A stretch of 64,000 nucleotides of DNA, from positions 6,014,001 to 6,078,000 of the forward strand of contig NZ_CP130427.1 of the NCBI RefSeq assembly GCF_030518795.1, read 5' to 3'. The stretch comes from Micromonospora sp. NBRC 110009. GTDB taxonomy: Bacteria; Actinomycetota; Actinomycetes; Mycobacteriales; Micromonosporaceae. The position numbers and the translations under genes are program-made. The notes below the pieces were generated by a model. It did not search any database, was not told the origin of the DNA, and saw nothing but the letters and a program-made list of their open reading frames with translations. Shown piece by piece: positions 43,118 through 51,469 of the stretch. How positions within the stretch are numbered: position 1 is the first letter of the stretch; each line of letters opens with the position of its first letter.

Positions 43118-44079
43118 CGGGCACCCCGCAGCTCGACCATGCGCTGGTAGCTGCGCTCGGCGGCACCGAGGGATCCGGGCGGGTTGGGCTGGGCCCCGGG
43201 CGCGGAGTCCTGCTCCCAGAGGAACTCGAAGCGCCCCCGGCCGGTCAGCTCGCCGAAGAAGTCGGCGAACGGGATCACGCCCGCGCCGAACTCCACGTCG
43301 GCGTAGGAGTTGCCCTGCTGCGGGTCGGGCAGCGGGACGCCGTCCTTGACGTGGAAGAGCGGGTAGCGGTGCGGGTGGGCGTTGACGTACTCGACCGGGC
43401 GGAAGCCCGGGTACTTCCGCGCCCCGCCGTACGCCCACAGGATGTCCATCTCGAGGAAGACGTACCGGGGATCGGTGAGCTCCAGGAAGAGGTCGTACAG
43501 CCGCACGTCGGGACGGTCCGTCGCGAAGGCGAACTCGACGGTGTGGTTGTGCTGGTAGAGCTTGAGGCCCCGGGCGGTGGCCGCTTCGCCCCAGGCGTTG
43601 AACTCGGCGGCGGCCGCCTGGTAGCCGGCGATGGTCCGGTTGCCGGTGGGCGCCTCCGCGGTGCCGATCGCCGGCATGCCGAGGATCTCCGCGACGTCGA
43701 GCTCCCACGCCAGGTTGGTGCGGAAGTCGCGCAGCCCCCGGTGGCTGCCGGCCGCCTTCAGCCCGTTGTCATCGAGCAGTTGGCGGATCTGCTCCGGGGT
43801 GATGGCGCCGACCGAACCCTGGGTGTAGCCAGCGAACTCCACCTCCCGGTAGCCGATCCGGGACAGCTCCTCGAAGACGGCGGCGAAGCCGACCTGGGCG
43901 ATCTTGTCGCGGACGCTGTAGAGCTGGATGCCCACATGTCCCTGCGGGATGAGCTTGCCCTGACCCCCCTGCTCAGCCCCGGCCGGCAGCGCGCCGGCCA
44001 GGCTGGCCGCGCTGACCGCCACCGTGGAGCCGGCGAGGCCCCTCAGCAGGGTCCGGCGGTCGATCCTGTTCCTTGCCAT
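43114..44079 (-). CDS. Tat-exported sugar phosphate isomerase/epimerase-family protein
   Basis: A 321-residue protein with a twin-arginine signal: RIDRRTLLRG followed by a hydrophobic Ala/Leu core and cleavage near PAGA. The mature part is an AP-endonuclease-2-type TIM barrel: HVGIQLYSVRDKI, YREVEFAGYTQG, YQHNHTVEF, FLEMDILWAYGG, and FHVKDG, carrying Glu, His and Asp metal ligands. Tat export means it folds with its metal before leaving the cell. Members near DUF1080 proteins can act on 3-keto sugars by elimination or isomerisation. It is 18 bases downstream of the cupredoxin/DUF1080 gene and overlaps the oxidase gene. Confidence 0.9.
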   Translation of the reverse strand: MARNRIDRRTLLRGLAGSTVAVSAASLAGALPAGAEQGGQGKLIPQGHVGIQLYSVRDKIAQVGFAAVFEELSRIGYREVEFAGYTQGSVGAITPEQIRQLLDDNGLKAAGSHRGLRDFRTNLAWELDVAEILGMPAIGTAEAPTGNRTIAGYQAAAAEFNAWGEAATARGLKLYQHNHTVEFAFATDRPDVRLYDLFLELTDPRYVFLEMDILWAYGGARKYPGFRPVEYVNAHPHRYPLFHVKDGVPLPDPQQGNSYADVEFGAGVIPFADFFGELTGRGRFEFLWEQDSAPGAQPNPPGSLGAAERSYQRMVELRGAR

Positions 44080-44097
44080 GGTGTCCTTCCCTTCCAG

Positions 44098-47000
44098 TCA
44101 GCAGCAGGTGTTCGAGCCGCCGGAACAGCAGGCGGTCAGCGGGGCGATCCGCACGTTCCGGAAGCTGATGACGTCACCGGTCCCGTGGTTCTGCAGGCCG
44201 ACGTAGCCGGTCGCGCTCTGCCGCCCGGCGCCGCCCGGGTCGTCCGCCCGGGGCGGGCTGAAGACGGCGTCGGGCTTGTTGACGTACTCGTTGATCAGCT
44301 TTCCGTTGCGGAAGATCGAGTAGTGCTGGCCGACCACGCGGATCTCGTAGTCGTTCCAGGTGCCCTTCGGGGTCACGCCGGCGCCGGCCAGGTCGACCCG
44401 GTCGAAGCCGTACACCGAGCCGCTCTTGTACTGGTCGCCGTCGCTCCGGTCGAGGATCTGGAGTTCGTGGCCGTACTTGATGGCGACCCACTCGGGGCGG
44501 GACTCCGTCGGGTGCTGGCGGACGTCCGGGAAGCGGACGAAGACCCCGCTGTTGGCCCGGCCGTCGCCGGGGGCGTCGTCGCGCCACTGCAGCTTGAGGG
44601 AGAAGTCACCGTACGCGGCGACCGGGTACCAGAGCATGCCCAGCCCCGGCACGGCCTTGCTGGTGATCGACCCGTCGGCGTTGCGGGCGAACCCGCCGGC
44701 GCCGACCTGCTGCCAGCGGCCGAACGAGGCGGCCGTGGCGTCGAGGATCGGCTGGTAGCCGTCCTTGCCCGCCGGCTTGCCGACGCCGGAGCGGCCGGCG
44801 GCGCTGACCAGCTTGCCGTGCTCGGAGTGGGTGACGATGCCCAGGTGGTGCAGGTGCTCGGCGATCGCGCTCACGTACGAGACGAACTCCCCGTGATTGG
44901 CCCAGTCCCGCTCCTCCTGGATGACGTCGTTGATCGTGCAGTCGCCCTGGACCACCCGGTTGGGCACGCCGCTGTCGACGGTGCCGAGCCAGACGGTGGG
45001 CCGGGTGTCCCGGACGCACTCGGGCTGCGGTCCGCTGGCGACCACCGTGAAGGCGACCGAGGCGGTGCCGGAGGTGTTGCCGGCCTTGTCGGTGGCCCGG
45101 TAGCTCACCGTGTGCTGCCCCGGCTGGTCGACGGTGACCGGGGCGGCGTAGCGGGCGTACGGCTGGCCGTCGAGGGAATACTCGACGCGGTCCACGCCCG
45201 ACCCGCTGTCCGCCGCGGACAGGGTCACGGTCGCGCTGCCGACGTACGCGCCGTCGTCGTCGAGCTGCCCGGAGAGGGCGGCGGTGACGGTCGGCGGGGT
45301 GGTGTCCGGGGCGGGCGGGTCGACCACGGTGAACGACACCTGCTGCGGCGACGAGGTGTTGCCGGCCTTGTCGGTCGCCCGGTAGCTCACCGCGTGCTGG
45401 CCGACCTGGTTGACGGTGACCGGGGCGGTGTAGGCGGCGTAGGGCTGCCCGTCGAGGGAGTACTCCACCCGGTCCACGCCCGACCCGCTGTCCGACGCGG
45501 TCAGCGTGACGGTGGCGCCGCCGACGTAGGCGCCGTTGGCGTCCCGCTGGCCGGTGACCGCCGACGTCACGGTCGGCGGGGTGGTGTCGGCCGGAGTGGG
45601 CTCCACCACGGTGAACGACACCTGCTGCGGCGACGAGGTGTTGCCGGCCTTGTCGGTGGCCCGGTAGCTCACCGTGTGCTGCCCCGGCTGGGTCACCGTG
45701 ACCGGCGCGGCGTAGCCGGTGTAGGCGCCGCCGTCGAGGGCGTACTCGACCCGGTCCACACCGGACTGGGTGTCGCTGGCCGACAGGGTGACCGTCGCGC
45801 TGCCCACGTACGCGCCGTTGGTGTCCCGCTGGCCGGTCACCGAGGCGGTGACCGTGGGCGGGGTGGTGTCGGCCGGGGTCGGCTCCACCACGGTGAACGA
45901 CACCTGCTGCGGCGAGGACGTGTTGCCGGCCTTGTCGGTGGCCCGGTAGCTCACCGTGTGCTGGCCCGGCTGGTTCACCGCGACCGGGGTGGCGTAGGCG
46001 GCGTAGGGCTGCCCGTCGAGGGAGTACTCCACCCGGTCCACACCCGACCCGCTGTCCGACGCGGTCAGGGTGACCGCCGCGCTGCCGACGTAGGCGCCGT
46101 TGGCGTCCTTCTGGCCGGTCACCGCCGCGGTCACGGTCGGCGGGGTGGTGTCGGCCGGCGGCGGTTCGACCACCGTGAACGACACCTGCTGCGGCGACGA
46201 GGTGTTGCCCGCCTTGTCGGTGGCCCGGTAGCTCACCGTGTGCTGACCCGGCTGGTTCACCGTCACCGGCGCGGCGTAGCCGGCGTAGGCACCGCCGTCG
46301 AGCGAGTACTCGACCCGGTCCACACCCGACTCGCTGTCGGCGGCGGTGAGGGTGACGGTCGCGCTGCCCACGTACGCGCCGTTGGTGTCGCGCTGGCCGC
46401 TGACCGCGGCGGTCACCGTCGGCGGGGTGGTGTCGGTGGGCGGCGGTTCGACCACCGTGAACGACACCTGCTGCGGCGACGAGGTGTTCCCAGCCTTGTC
46501 GGTGGCCCGGTAGCTCACCGTGTGCTGACCCGGCTGGTTCACCGTCACCGGCGCCGAGTAGGTGCCGTAGGCGCCGCCGTCCAGGGCGTACTCGACCCGG
46601 TCGACGCCGGAGCCGCTGTCCGTGGCGGTCAGCGTGACGGTGGCGCTGCCGACGTACGCGCCGTTCGCGTCCTTCTCGCCGGTCACCGCGGCGGTGACGG
46701 TCGGGGCCGTGGTGTCCGAGCCACCGCCGCTGACCACCAGCAGGCCGGTCATGCCGCCGTGGCCGGGGATGGAGCAGAAGTAGCGGTAGGTGCCCGGGGA
46801 GAGCACCACGTCCATGGTCCAGCGGCCCCCGTTGGCGTCCGTCGGATCGGCGAGGACGTTGACGTCGACGTCGCTGTTGTACCGCGGGTCGCCGGTCTCG
46901 AAGGTCAGGGTGTGCTGCATCCCCGTGGTGTTGCCGGTGGCCGCGCTGTTCTCGAAGACCAGGGTGGCCGGACCGGCGACGGCGGTGGTGGGTGCGGACC

Positions 47001-47220
47001 GGTAGGCGAGGAAGTTGTCGCCCGCCGTCCAGGTGAGCACCTGGGCCTGTAGCGGCGTCGTGGCGGCAGCCGGGGCCGACCGTTCCGGGTCGGTCGGCCG
47101 CGCGTTCGCCGGGGACGAGGGGAGGCCGGTGGTCAGCAGCAGCGCCAGCGTGGCGAGGGCGGCCACCGATCTCCGGAGCCGGCGCACCGGGCGCCGGTCC
47201 CGCGGTGGATGTGAGTTCAT
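44098..47220 (-). CDS. Secreted cupredoxin / six Ig-like repeats / DUF1080 protein
   Basis: A 1,040-residue exported protein. I use ATG 47220, preceded by GAGGA; a GTG five codons upstream is possible. After the signal peptide (about 1-40) a plastocyanin-like domain spans about 60-160: its copper ligands are probably the His in GMQHTLTF and the Cys, His and Met in FCSIPGHGGMTG. Six 94-residue Ig-like repeats follow (about 165-725), then an NHG domain (TINDVIQEERDWANHGEFV) and a C-terminal DUF1080 domain (WNDYEIRVVGQHYSI, YVGLQNHG). A Cys-rich end reads TACCSGGSNTCC. It heads the group with the Tat isomerase and oxidase. A role as electron carrier plus glycoside hydrolase is inferred. Confidence 0.88.
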   Translation of the reverse strand: MNSHPPRDRRPVRRLRRSVAALATLALLLTTGLPSSPANARPTDPERSAPAAATTPLQAQVLTWTAGDNFLAYRSAPTTAVAGPATLVFENSAATGNTTGMQHTLTFETGDPRYNSDVDVNVLADPTDANGGRWTMDVVLSPGTYRYFCSIPGHGGMTGLLVVSGGGSDTTAPTVTAAVTGEKDANGAYVGSATVTLTATDSGSGVDRVEYALDGGAYGTYSAPVTVNQPGQHTVSYRATDKAGNTSSPQQVSFTVVEPPPTDTTPPTVTAAVSGQRDTNGAYVGSATVTLTAADSESGVDRVEYSLDGGAYAGYAAPVTVNQPGQHTVSYRATDKAGNTSSPQQVSFTVVEPPPADTTPPTVTAAVTGQKDANGAYVGSAAVTLTASDSGSGVDRVEYSLDGQPYAAYATPVAVNQPGQHTVSYRATDKAGNTSSPQQVSFTVVEPTPADTTPPTVTASVTGQRDTNGAYVGSATVTLSASDTQSGVDRVEYALDGGAYTGYAAPVTVTQPGQHTVSYRATDKAGNTSSPQQVSFTVVEPTPADTTPPTVTSAVTGQRDANGAYVGGATVTLTASDSGSGVDRVEYSLDGQPYAAYTAPVTVNQVGQHAVSYRATDKAGNTSSPQQVSFTVVDPPAPDTTPPTVTAALSGQLDDDGAYVGSATVTLSAADSGSGVDRVEYSLDGQPYARYAAPVTVDQPGQHTVSYRATDKAGNTSGTASVAFTVVASGPQPECVRDTRPTVWLGTVDSGVPNRVVQGDCTINDVIQEERDWANHGEFVSYVSAIAEHLHHLGIVTHSEHGKLVSAAGRSGVGKPAGKDGYQPILDATAASFGRWQQVGAGGFARNADGSITSKAVPGLGMLWYPVAAYGDFSLKLQWRDDAPGDGRANSGVFVRFPDVRQHPTESRPEWVAIKYGHELQILDRSDGDQYKSGSVYGFDRVDLAGAGVTPKGTWNDYEIRVVGQHYSIFRNGKLINEYVNKPDAVFSPPRADDPGGAGRQSATGYVGLQNHGTGDVISFRNVRIAPLTACCSGGSNTCC
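45049..46740 (-). repeat. Six tandem 282-bp repeats coding Ig-like domains
   Basis: The marker GTGAACGACACC or its variant recurs at 46459, 46177, 45895, 45613, 45331 and 45049, exactly 282 bases apart, so each unit is 94 codons. The last copy is most diverged. The variable part is the GQRDTNGAYVGS segment. Confidence 0.93.
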
Positions 47221-47682
47221 GGGTTCCTCTTTCACGGTCCGGGAAGCAGCGGGCGGAACGTGCGTGCGTGTCGTCGGTGCGGTTCGGAGCTGGCGTGCCG
47301 GCGTCGAGCCCCGTCGGCCCCTCCCAGGCCGCGCGGGATCCCCGGCCGTGGCCGGCCGGCCACGGTCGTTCTGCGGGTATGACGGAGCGCACCGCGCCGA
47401 CGGCGGGGACCGTCGCGCACAGTGGTGCTCGCTTCAGGAGCTGGTGGGGTTGGTCGGGTACGGGCAACGGTCGACCCGTGGCGCGTGCCGCGCCGGATCG
47501 CCGTGGGTGGCGTTGACCCGGGGTTGGCCCTCGTTGGCCGGTCGTGGCCGCCGGACGTGTTGCGCCGCCTGGGGCCACAGTCGAGAGCTACCGTGCCGGT
47601 AGTTCATCTCGACGAAACATATCGATGATCCCGACACTACTGACTTCCTCTCAGCGTGTCCATAGCTTTCGTCAGTTCCGTG

Positions 47683-47741
47683 ACTACTTTTCTACGACCC
47701 AAACGAAAGTAGTTGGCGGATTCCTACGGCCTCGCCGTAGG
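47683..47741. promoter_or_regulatory. Two adjacent inverted repeats in the AT-richer patch
   Basis: ACTACTTT (47683-47690) faces AAAGTAGT (47706-47713), and CCTACGGC (47723-47730) faces GCCGTAGG (47734-47741) with a three-base loop. They may be operators or a terminator pair. Confidence 0.45.
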
Positions 47742-48173
47742 CCGGCCGACCGGCGGCCGGGCGCCGATCAGGCGGGGTGGCGAGCACCGCGTCGACGGCG
47801 GCGACGAACCCGCCGAGGTCGGCGGCGAAGGGCCGGCCGCTCGCCGTCGTCCGCGGCGGTCCGGCCGTCGATCCACCGGTTGACCGCCCAGCGCCACGGG
47901 CAACCCTCGCCCGGTTCACCCACCGCGACCAGGATGAGGCATTCATCGATCCTTTGGCATCGATTGGCAGGAGAGCGGGCGGCTTGTTACGACATCCACC
48001 GAACGGCGGCTCGGCCGCCCGGTACGGGTGATCATCACGGTCCGTTCGGCACCGGCTCGCGGCCCGGAAGGGGTATGCCGACCCGGATCTTCGACCGAGG
48101 GCGAAGACACGCCATTTGCACGGAGCGGCAAGAGCCGCAAATCAACCAGACGACCGTCCAATGAGAATCGCGT

Positions 48174-48196
48174 TAGCCCTGATCAGGGGCTATAGA
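48174..48196 (+). promoter_or_regulatory. Near-palindrome overlapping a TATAGA -10-like element
   Basis: TAGCCCTGATCAGGGGCTA (48174-48192) is palindromic but for one missing C, and TATAGA is at 48191-48196. It lies 260 bases before the M4 protease start and could be its promoter with an overlapping operator. Confidence 0.4.
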
Positions 48197-48456
48197 AGAT
48201 CATGGCTTCCTAGATCCGCGCGGTCGGCGCGATGACCGGGAGGTGTCGGTTGCCCGGGTCACCCATTGATCCCGGCCGAAGGCCGTGTGATTGTGCAGCA
48301 ACGAGTCGCCGACCCCCGGCGACCCGGACGGTCGATCTGTCGAACCGGGGCCACGCCGGCAGTCCCCGGAGACCGACCGCCTCCCGCCTCGCTACACCGC
48401 GCCGCACGCCCCCACCGGGCTCCGTGCTGCGCGCCTAGGAACAGGAGCACACCCCC

Positions 48457-50490
48457 TTGAAGCTCTCACCCCGCCTCGCCGCGCTCTCCGGCGCGGCCGC
48501 GGCCGGCCTGATCGCCGCCGGCACCGCCGCGGCCGTGCAGGCCGCGCCGCCCAGTCCCGGTCCCGACGCCGCCCAGGCCCGCGCCAACGCCGCCAGGTCG
48601 GCCAGCGCCCTGGTCGCCACCCGCCCCGCCTACCTGCACACCAGCGCCGACGAGGCGTTCGTGCAGAAGCAGGTCATCTCGTCCGAGGGCACCCAGTACG
48701 TCGCCTACGACCGCACCTACAGGGGGCTGCCGGTCACCGGCGGCGACTTCGTGCTGGCCACCGACGGGGCCGGCAACCTGAAGTACGCCTCCGTCGCGCA
48801 GCAGCAGGCCATCGGCAACCTCGCCACCACGCCGACGCTGACCTCCGCCGCCGCCGAACAGACCGCCCGCGCCCAGCTCAAGACCGTCAGCACCGTCGAG
48901 GGCACCAACCTGGTGGTCTACACCCTCGGCGCCAAGCCGGCGCTGGCCTGGGAGACCACCGTCCGCGGCACCGCCGCCGACGGCCCGAGCCGGCTCACCG
49001 TCGACGTGGACGCCGTCAGCGGCAAGGTCCTGCGGACGCAGGAACACGTCATGCGCGGCAGCGGCACCGGTGCCTGGAACGGTCCGGTCACCCTGACCAC
49101 CACGCTGTCGGGCAGCACGTACTCCATGAAGGACCCGAGCCACACCACCCTGGTCTGCCAGGACGCGGCCACCAACACCACGTTCAGCGGCTCGGACGAC
49201 GTCTGGGGCAACGGCACCGCCACCAACAAGGAGACCGGCTGCGTCGACGCGTTCTTCGGCGCGCAGACCGAGGGCAAGATGCTCTCGGCCTGGCTCGGCC
49301 GCAACGGCGCCGACGGCAACGGCGGCTACTGGCCGATCCGGGTCGGTCTGAACGACCAGAACGCCTACTACGACGGCACCCAGGTCCAGATCGGCAAGAA
49401 CACCGCCGGCGGCTGGATCGGCTCGATGGACGTGGTCGCGCACGAGATCGGCCACGGCATCGACGACCACACCCCGGGCGGCATCTCCGGCAGCGGCACC
49501 CAGGAATTCGTCGCCGACACCTTCGGCGCGGCCACCGAGTGGTACGCCAACGAGCCGTCCACCTACGACGCCCCCGACTTCCTGGTCGGCGAGAAGGTCA
49601 ACCTGGTGGGCAGCGGCCCGATCCGCAACATGTACAACCCGTCGGCGCTGGGCGACCCGAACTGCTACTCCAGCAGCATCCCGAGCACCGAGGTGCACGC
49701 CGCGGCCGGCCCCGGCAACCACTGGTTCTACCTGCTGGCCATGGGCAGCAACCCGACCAACGGCCAGCCGACCAGCCCGACCTGCAACGGCAGCACCGTG
49801 ACCGGCCTCGGCATCCAGAAGGCCATCAAGATCATGTACAACGCGATGCTGCTGAAGACGACCTCGTCGTCGTACCTGAAGTACCGCACCTGGACGCTGC
49901 AGGCCGCGAAGAACCTCTACGGCAGCACCGGCTGCACCGAGTTCAACACCGTCAAGGCCGCCTGGGACGCGGTCAGCGTGCCGGCCCAGTCCGGTGACCC
50001 GACCTGCTCCGGCAGCACCACCCCGCCGCCGACCGGTTCCTGCTCCGGCCAGAAGCTGGCCAACCCGGGCTTCGAGTCGGGCAACGTGAGCTGGAGCGCC
50101 ACCTCCGGCGTCATCACCACCGACAGCGGCCAGGCCGCGCACGGCGGCTCGTGGAAGGCGTGGCTGGACGGCTACGGCACCACCCACACCGACACCCTGT
50201 CCCAGTCGGTGGCGATCCCGTCCGGCTGCCGGGCGACGTTGACGTTCTGGCTCCACATCGACACCGCGGAGTCGACCACCACCACCGCCTACGACAAGCT
50301 GACCGTCAAGGCGGGCAGCACCACCCTGGCCACCTACTCCAACCTCAACCGGAACACCGGCTACGTGCAGAAGTCCTTCGACATCTCGTCGCTGGCCGGC
50401 ACCACCGTGAGCATCTCGTTCAGCGGCGTGGAGGACAGCTCCCTGCAGACCTCCTTCGTCGTCGACGACACGGCGGTCACCCTGTCCTGA
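48457..50490 (+). CDS. Secreted M4-family (thermolysin-like) metalloprotease with C-terminal beta-sandwich
   Basis: A 677-residue preproprotease with a rare TTG start at 48457, supported by ACAGGAGCAC upstream and by the signal peptide that begins at once. A FTP/PepSY pro-region spans about 45-200. The catalytic domain has HEIGHGIDDH (H329, E330, H333) and the Glu ligand E350 in TQEFVADTFG, plus a late NHWFYLLAMG near the proton-donor His region. A Thr/Pro linker leads to a 140-residue beta-sandwich (LANPGFESGNVSW) of the kind seen in Streptomyces-type proteases and carbohydrate-binding proteins. It is secreted to digest proteins. A long hairpin follows. Confidence 0.92.
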   Translation: MKLSPRLAALSGAAAAGLIAAGTAAAVQAAPPSPGPDAAQARANAARSASALVATRPAYLHTSADEAFVQKQVISSEGTQYVAYDRTYRGLPVTGGDFVLATDGAGNLKYASVAQQQAIGNLATTPTLTSAAAEQTARAQLKTVSTVEGTNLVVYTLGAKPALAWETTVRGTAADGPSRLTVDVDAVSGKVLRTQEHVMRGSGTGAWNGPVTLTTTLSGSTYSMKDPSHTTLVCQDAATNTTFSGSDDVWGNGTATNKETGCVDAFFGAQTEGKMLSAWLGRNGADGNGGYWPIRVGLNDQNAYYDGTQVQIGKNTAGGWIGSMDVVAHEIGHGIDDHTPGGISGSGTQEFVADTFGAATEWYANEPSTYDAPDFLVGEKVNLVGSGPIRNMYNPSALGDPNCYSSSIPSTEVHAAAGPGNHWFYLLAMGSNPTNGQPTSPTCNGSTVTGLGIQKAIKIMYNAMLLKTTSSSYLKYRTWTLQAAKNLYGSTGCTEFNTVKAAWDAVSVPAQSGDPTCSGSTTPPPTGSCSGQKLANPGFESGNVSWSATSGVITTDSGQAAHGGSWKAWLDGYGTTHTDTLSQSVAIPSGCRATLTFWLHIDTAESTTTTAYDKLTVKAGSTTLATYSNLNRNTGYVQKSFDISSLAGTTVSISFSGVEDSSLQTSFVVDDTAVTLS

Positions 50491-50498
50491 GCAACACC

Positions 50499-50538
50499 GG
50501 AGCGGCCGGTCGTCGTCCTCCCGACGACCGGCCGCTCC
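50499..50538 (+). terminator. Hairpin after the M4 protease gene
   Basis: Perfect 17-base arms with a six-base loop TCCTCC, 8 bases after the stop. Confidence 0.85.
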
Positions 50539-50542
50539 GTCG

Positions 50543-50574
50543 TGTCAGGCCCCGCGCGTGTCAGGCCCCGCGCG
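50543..50574. repeat. Perfect 16-bp tandem duplication
   Basis: TGTCAGGCCCCGCGCG occurs twice in direct succession between the M4 terminator and the YbaB-like stop. It is probably a slippage event. Confidence 0.85.
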
Positions 50575-50586
50575 AGGGCACCGCGG

Positions 50587-51048
50587 TCACGCCGGGCGAT
50601 CCGCCCGAGCGGCCGGCTCCCCGTTCCGGTTGAGCCGGGCGACCACGCTCTCCATCGCTCGGCCGAACGTCTCCTTCTGCCGCACCGACTGCTCCGGCAG
50701 GCCGCCGAGCCGCGCGGCGAGCGCATCGACGTCGGCCCGCGCCGAGGCGGTGACCCGCGCGTCGAGTTCGGCGAGCGCGACATTGGCTGCCGCCACCACG
50801 TGCTCGCAGACGGTCTCCCAGCCGGCCCCGGCCAACGCCGGGTCGACGCTGACGGACTCGAGCCGGCCACCCTGGACGGCCACCACCCGGACCAGGCCGT
50901 CGGCCGCGGCGCCCTCGGCGCGGAGCAGCTCGCCCGGGTCGCCGTCGGCGTGCCCACCGTCCCGCGAGCGCATGAAGGACAGGGCCTGCTCGGTCTGGGT
51001 GAGCAGCTCGTCGAGGCTCGCGGCCGCGGAGAACGGGTCGATGGTCAT
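50587..51048 (-). CDS. YbaB/EbfC-family nucleoid-associated-like protein
   Basis: A 153-residue protein. The central part EGAAADGLVRVVAVQGGRLESVSVDP and the helix VCEHVVAAANVALAEL match the YbaB fold, which forms dimers that bind DNA or nucleoid. The N-terminal helix is short and the C-terminal 40 residues are an extra charged extension, so it is a divergent paralogue and not the recM-linked housekeeping copy. In actinobacteria such paralogues often sit near ESX-type or other secretion genes; none are visible here. The ATG at 51048 has only a weak ribosome site. Confidence 0.7.
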   Translation of the reverse strand: MTIDPFSAAASLDELLTQTEQALSFMRSRDGGHADGDPGELLRAEGAAADGLVRVVAVQGGRLESVSVDPALAGAGWETVCEHVVAAANVALAELDARVTASARADVDALAARLGGLPEQSVRQKETFGRAMESVVARLNRNGEPAARADRPA

Positions 51049-51223
51049 AGCCGCGCTTTCTTCACGTCTTTCCGGAGCACCGTGACGATAGCAACCGCGC
51101 CCGACAGCGACGCGGTCCACACCGCTCAGAACGTCCGCCGGTACAGCGAGCAGCCCTGACACACCTCCGGCGGCGTGTCGGCAGCCAGCCGCCGGCGGAA
51201 CGCGCGGTTGACCGGCGGTCTGT

Positions 51224-51469
51224 TCACGCCCGCTGGCGCACGCCGACGGCCTCCGCGCTGAGGTCCGCGTGGAGGAGGCGGAGCGCCGCCTCGGCCGGCG
51301 ACCCGGCCGCCGCCGGGTAGGTCATCAGTCGGTGGCCGGCCTTCCCGGGCAGGTGCAACATCTCGAAGTCGAGGTCGAACTCCCCCACCACCGGATGCCG
51401 GAACCGGTTGGTGCCGGAGACGCAGGTCTGCACCGGATGCCGGGACCAGAGGGCGGCGAAGGCGACCGC
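51224..51469 (-). pseudogene. C-terminal fragment of an XRE regulator with MmyB-like domain
   Basis: The frame ending at 51224 reads WSRHPVQTC, SGTNRFRHPVVGEF, MLHLPGKAGHRLMTYPAA and SPAEAALRLL. This is the last part of the MmyB-like ligand-binding domain found in XRE-family regulators. The helix-turn-helix domain and about 180 residues are absent. Similarity stops near 51469, exactly where an opposite-strand transporter fragment begins. No valid start lies at the break. The gene is therefore truncated and presumably dead. Confidence 0.75.

Larger units (their letters stand above)
47221..48456. other. 1.2-kb gene-poor intergenic region with inverted repeats
   Basis: No convincing gene is seen. 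Bases 47610-47720 are clearly poorer in GC than the surroundings and hold three CGAAA-type half sites. A minus-strand frame (47692-47946) ends with FVAAVDAVLA and could be a decayed enzyme C-terminus, but it lacks a credible start. The upstream region of the cupredoxin/DUF1080 gene (minus) and of the M4 protease (plus) must both lie here. Confidence 0.6.

Noticed and set aside
45049..46740. Possible CRISPR-like array
   Set aside because: Units are 282 bp, contiguous, coding and without spacers, so they are Ig-domain repeats.
43351..47052. Open plus-strand frame of over 1,200 codons with repetitive protein
   Set aside because: It mirrors the 282-bp repeats of the Ig-like gene on the other strand. 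Repetition comes from that array and not from an independent gene.
47692..47946. Small minus-strand gene in the gene-poor region
   Set aside because: FVAAVDAVLA looks enzyme-like, but there is no credible start and no further motif. It is mentioned only as a possible remnant.
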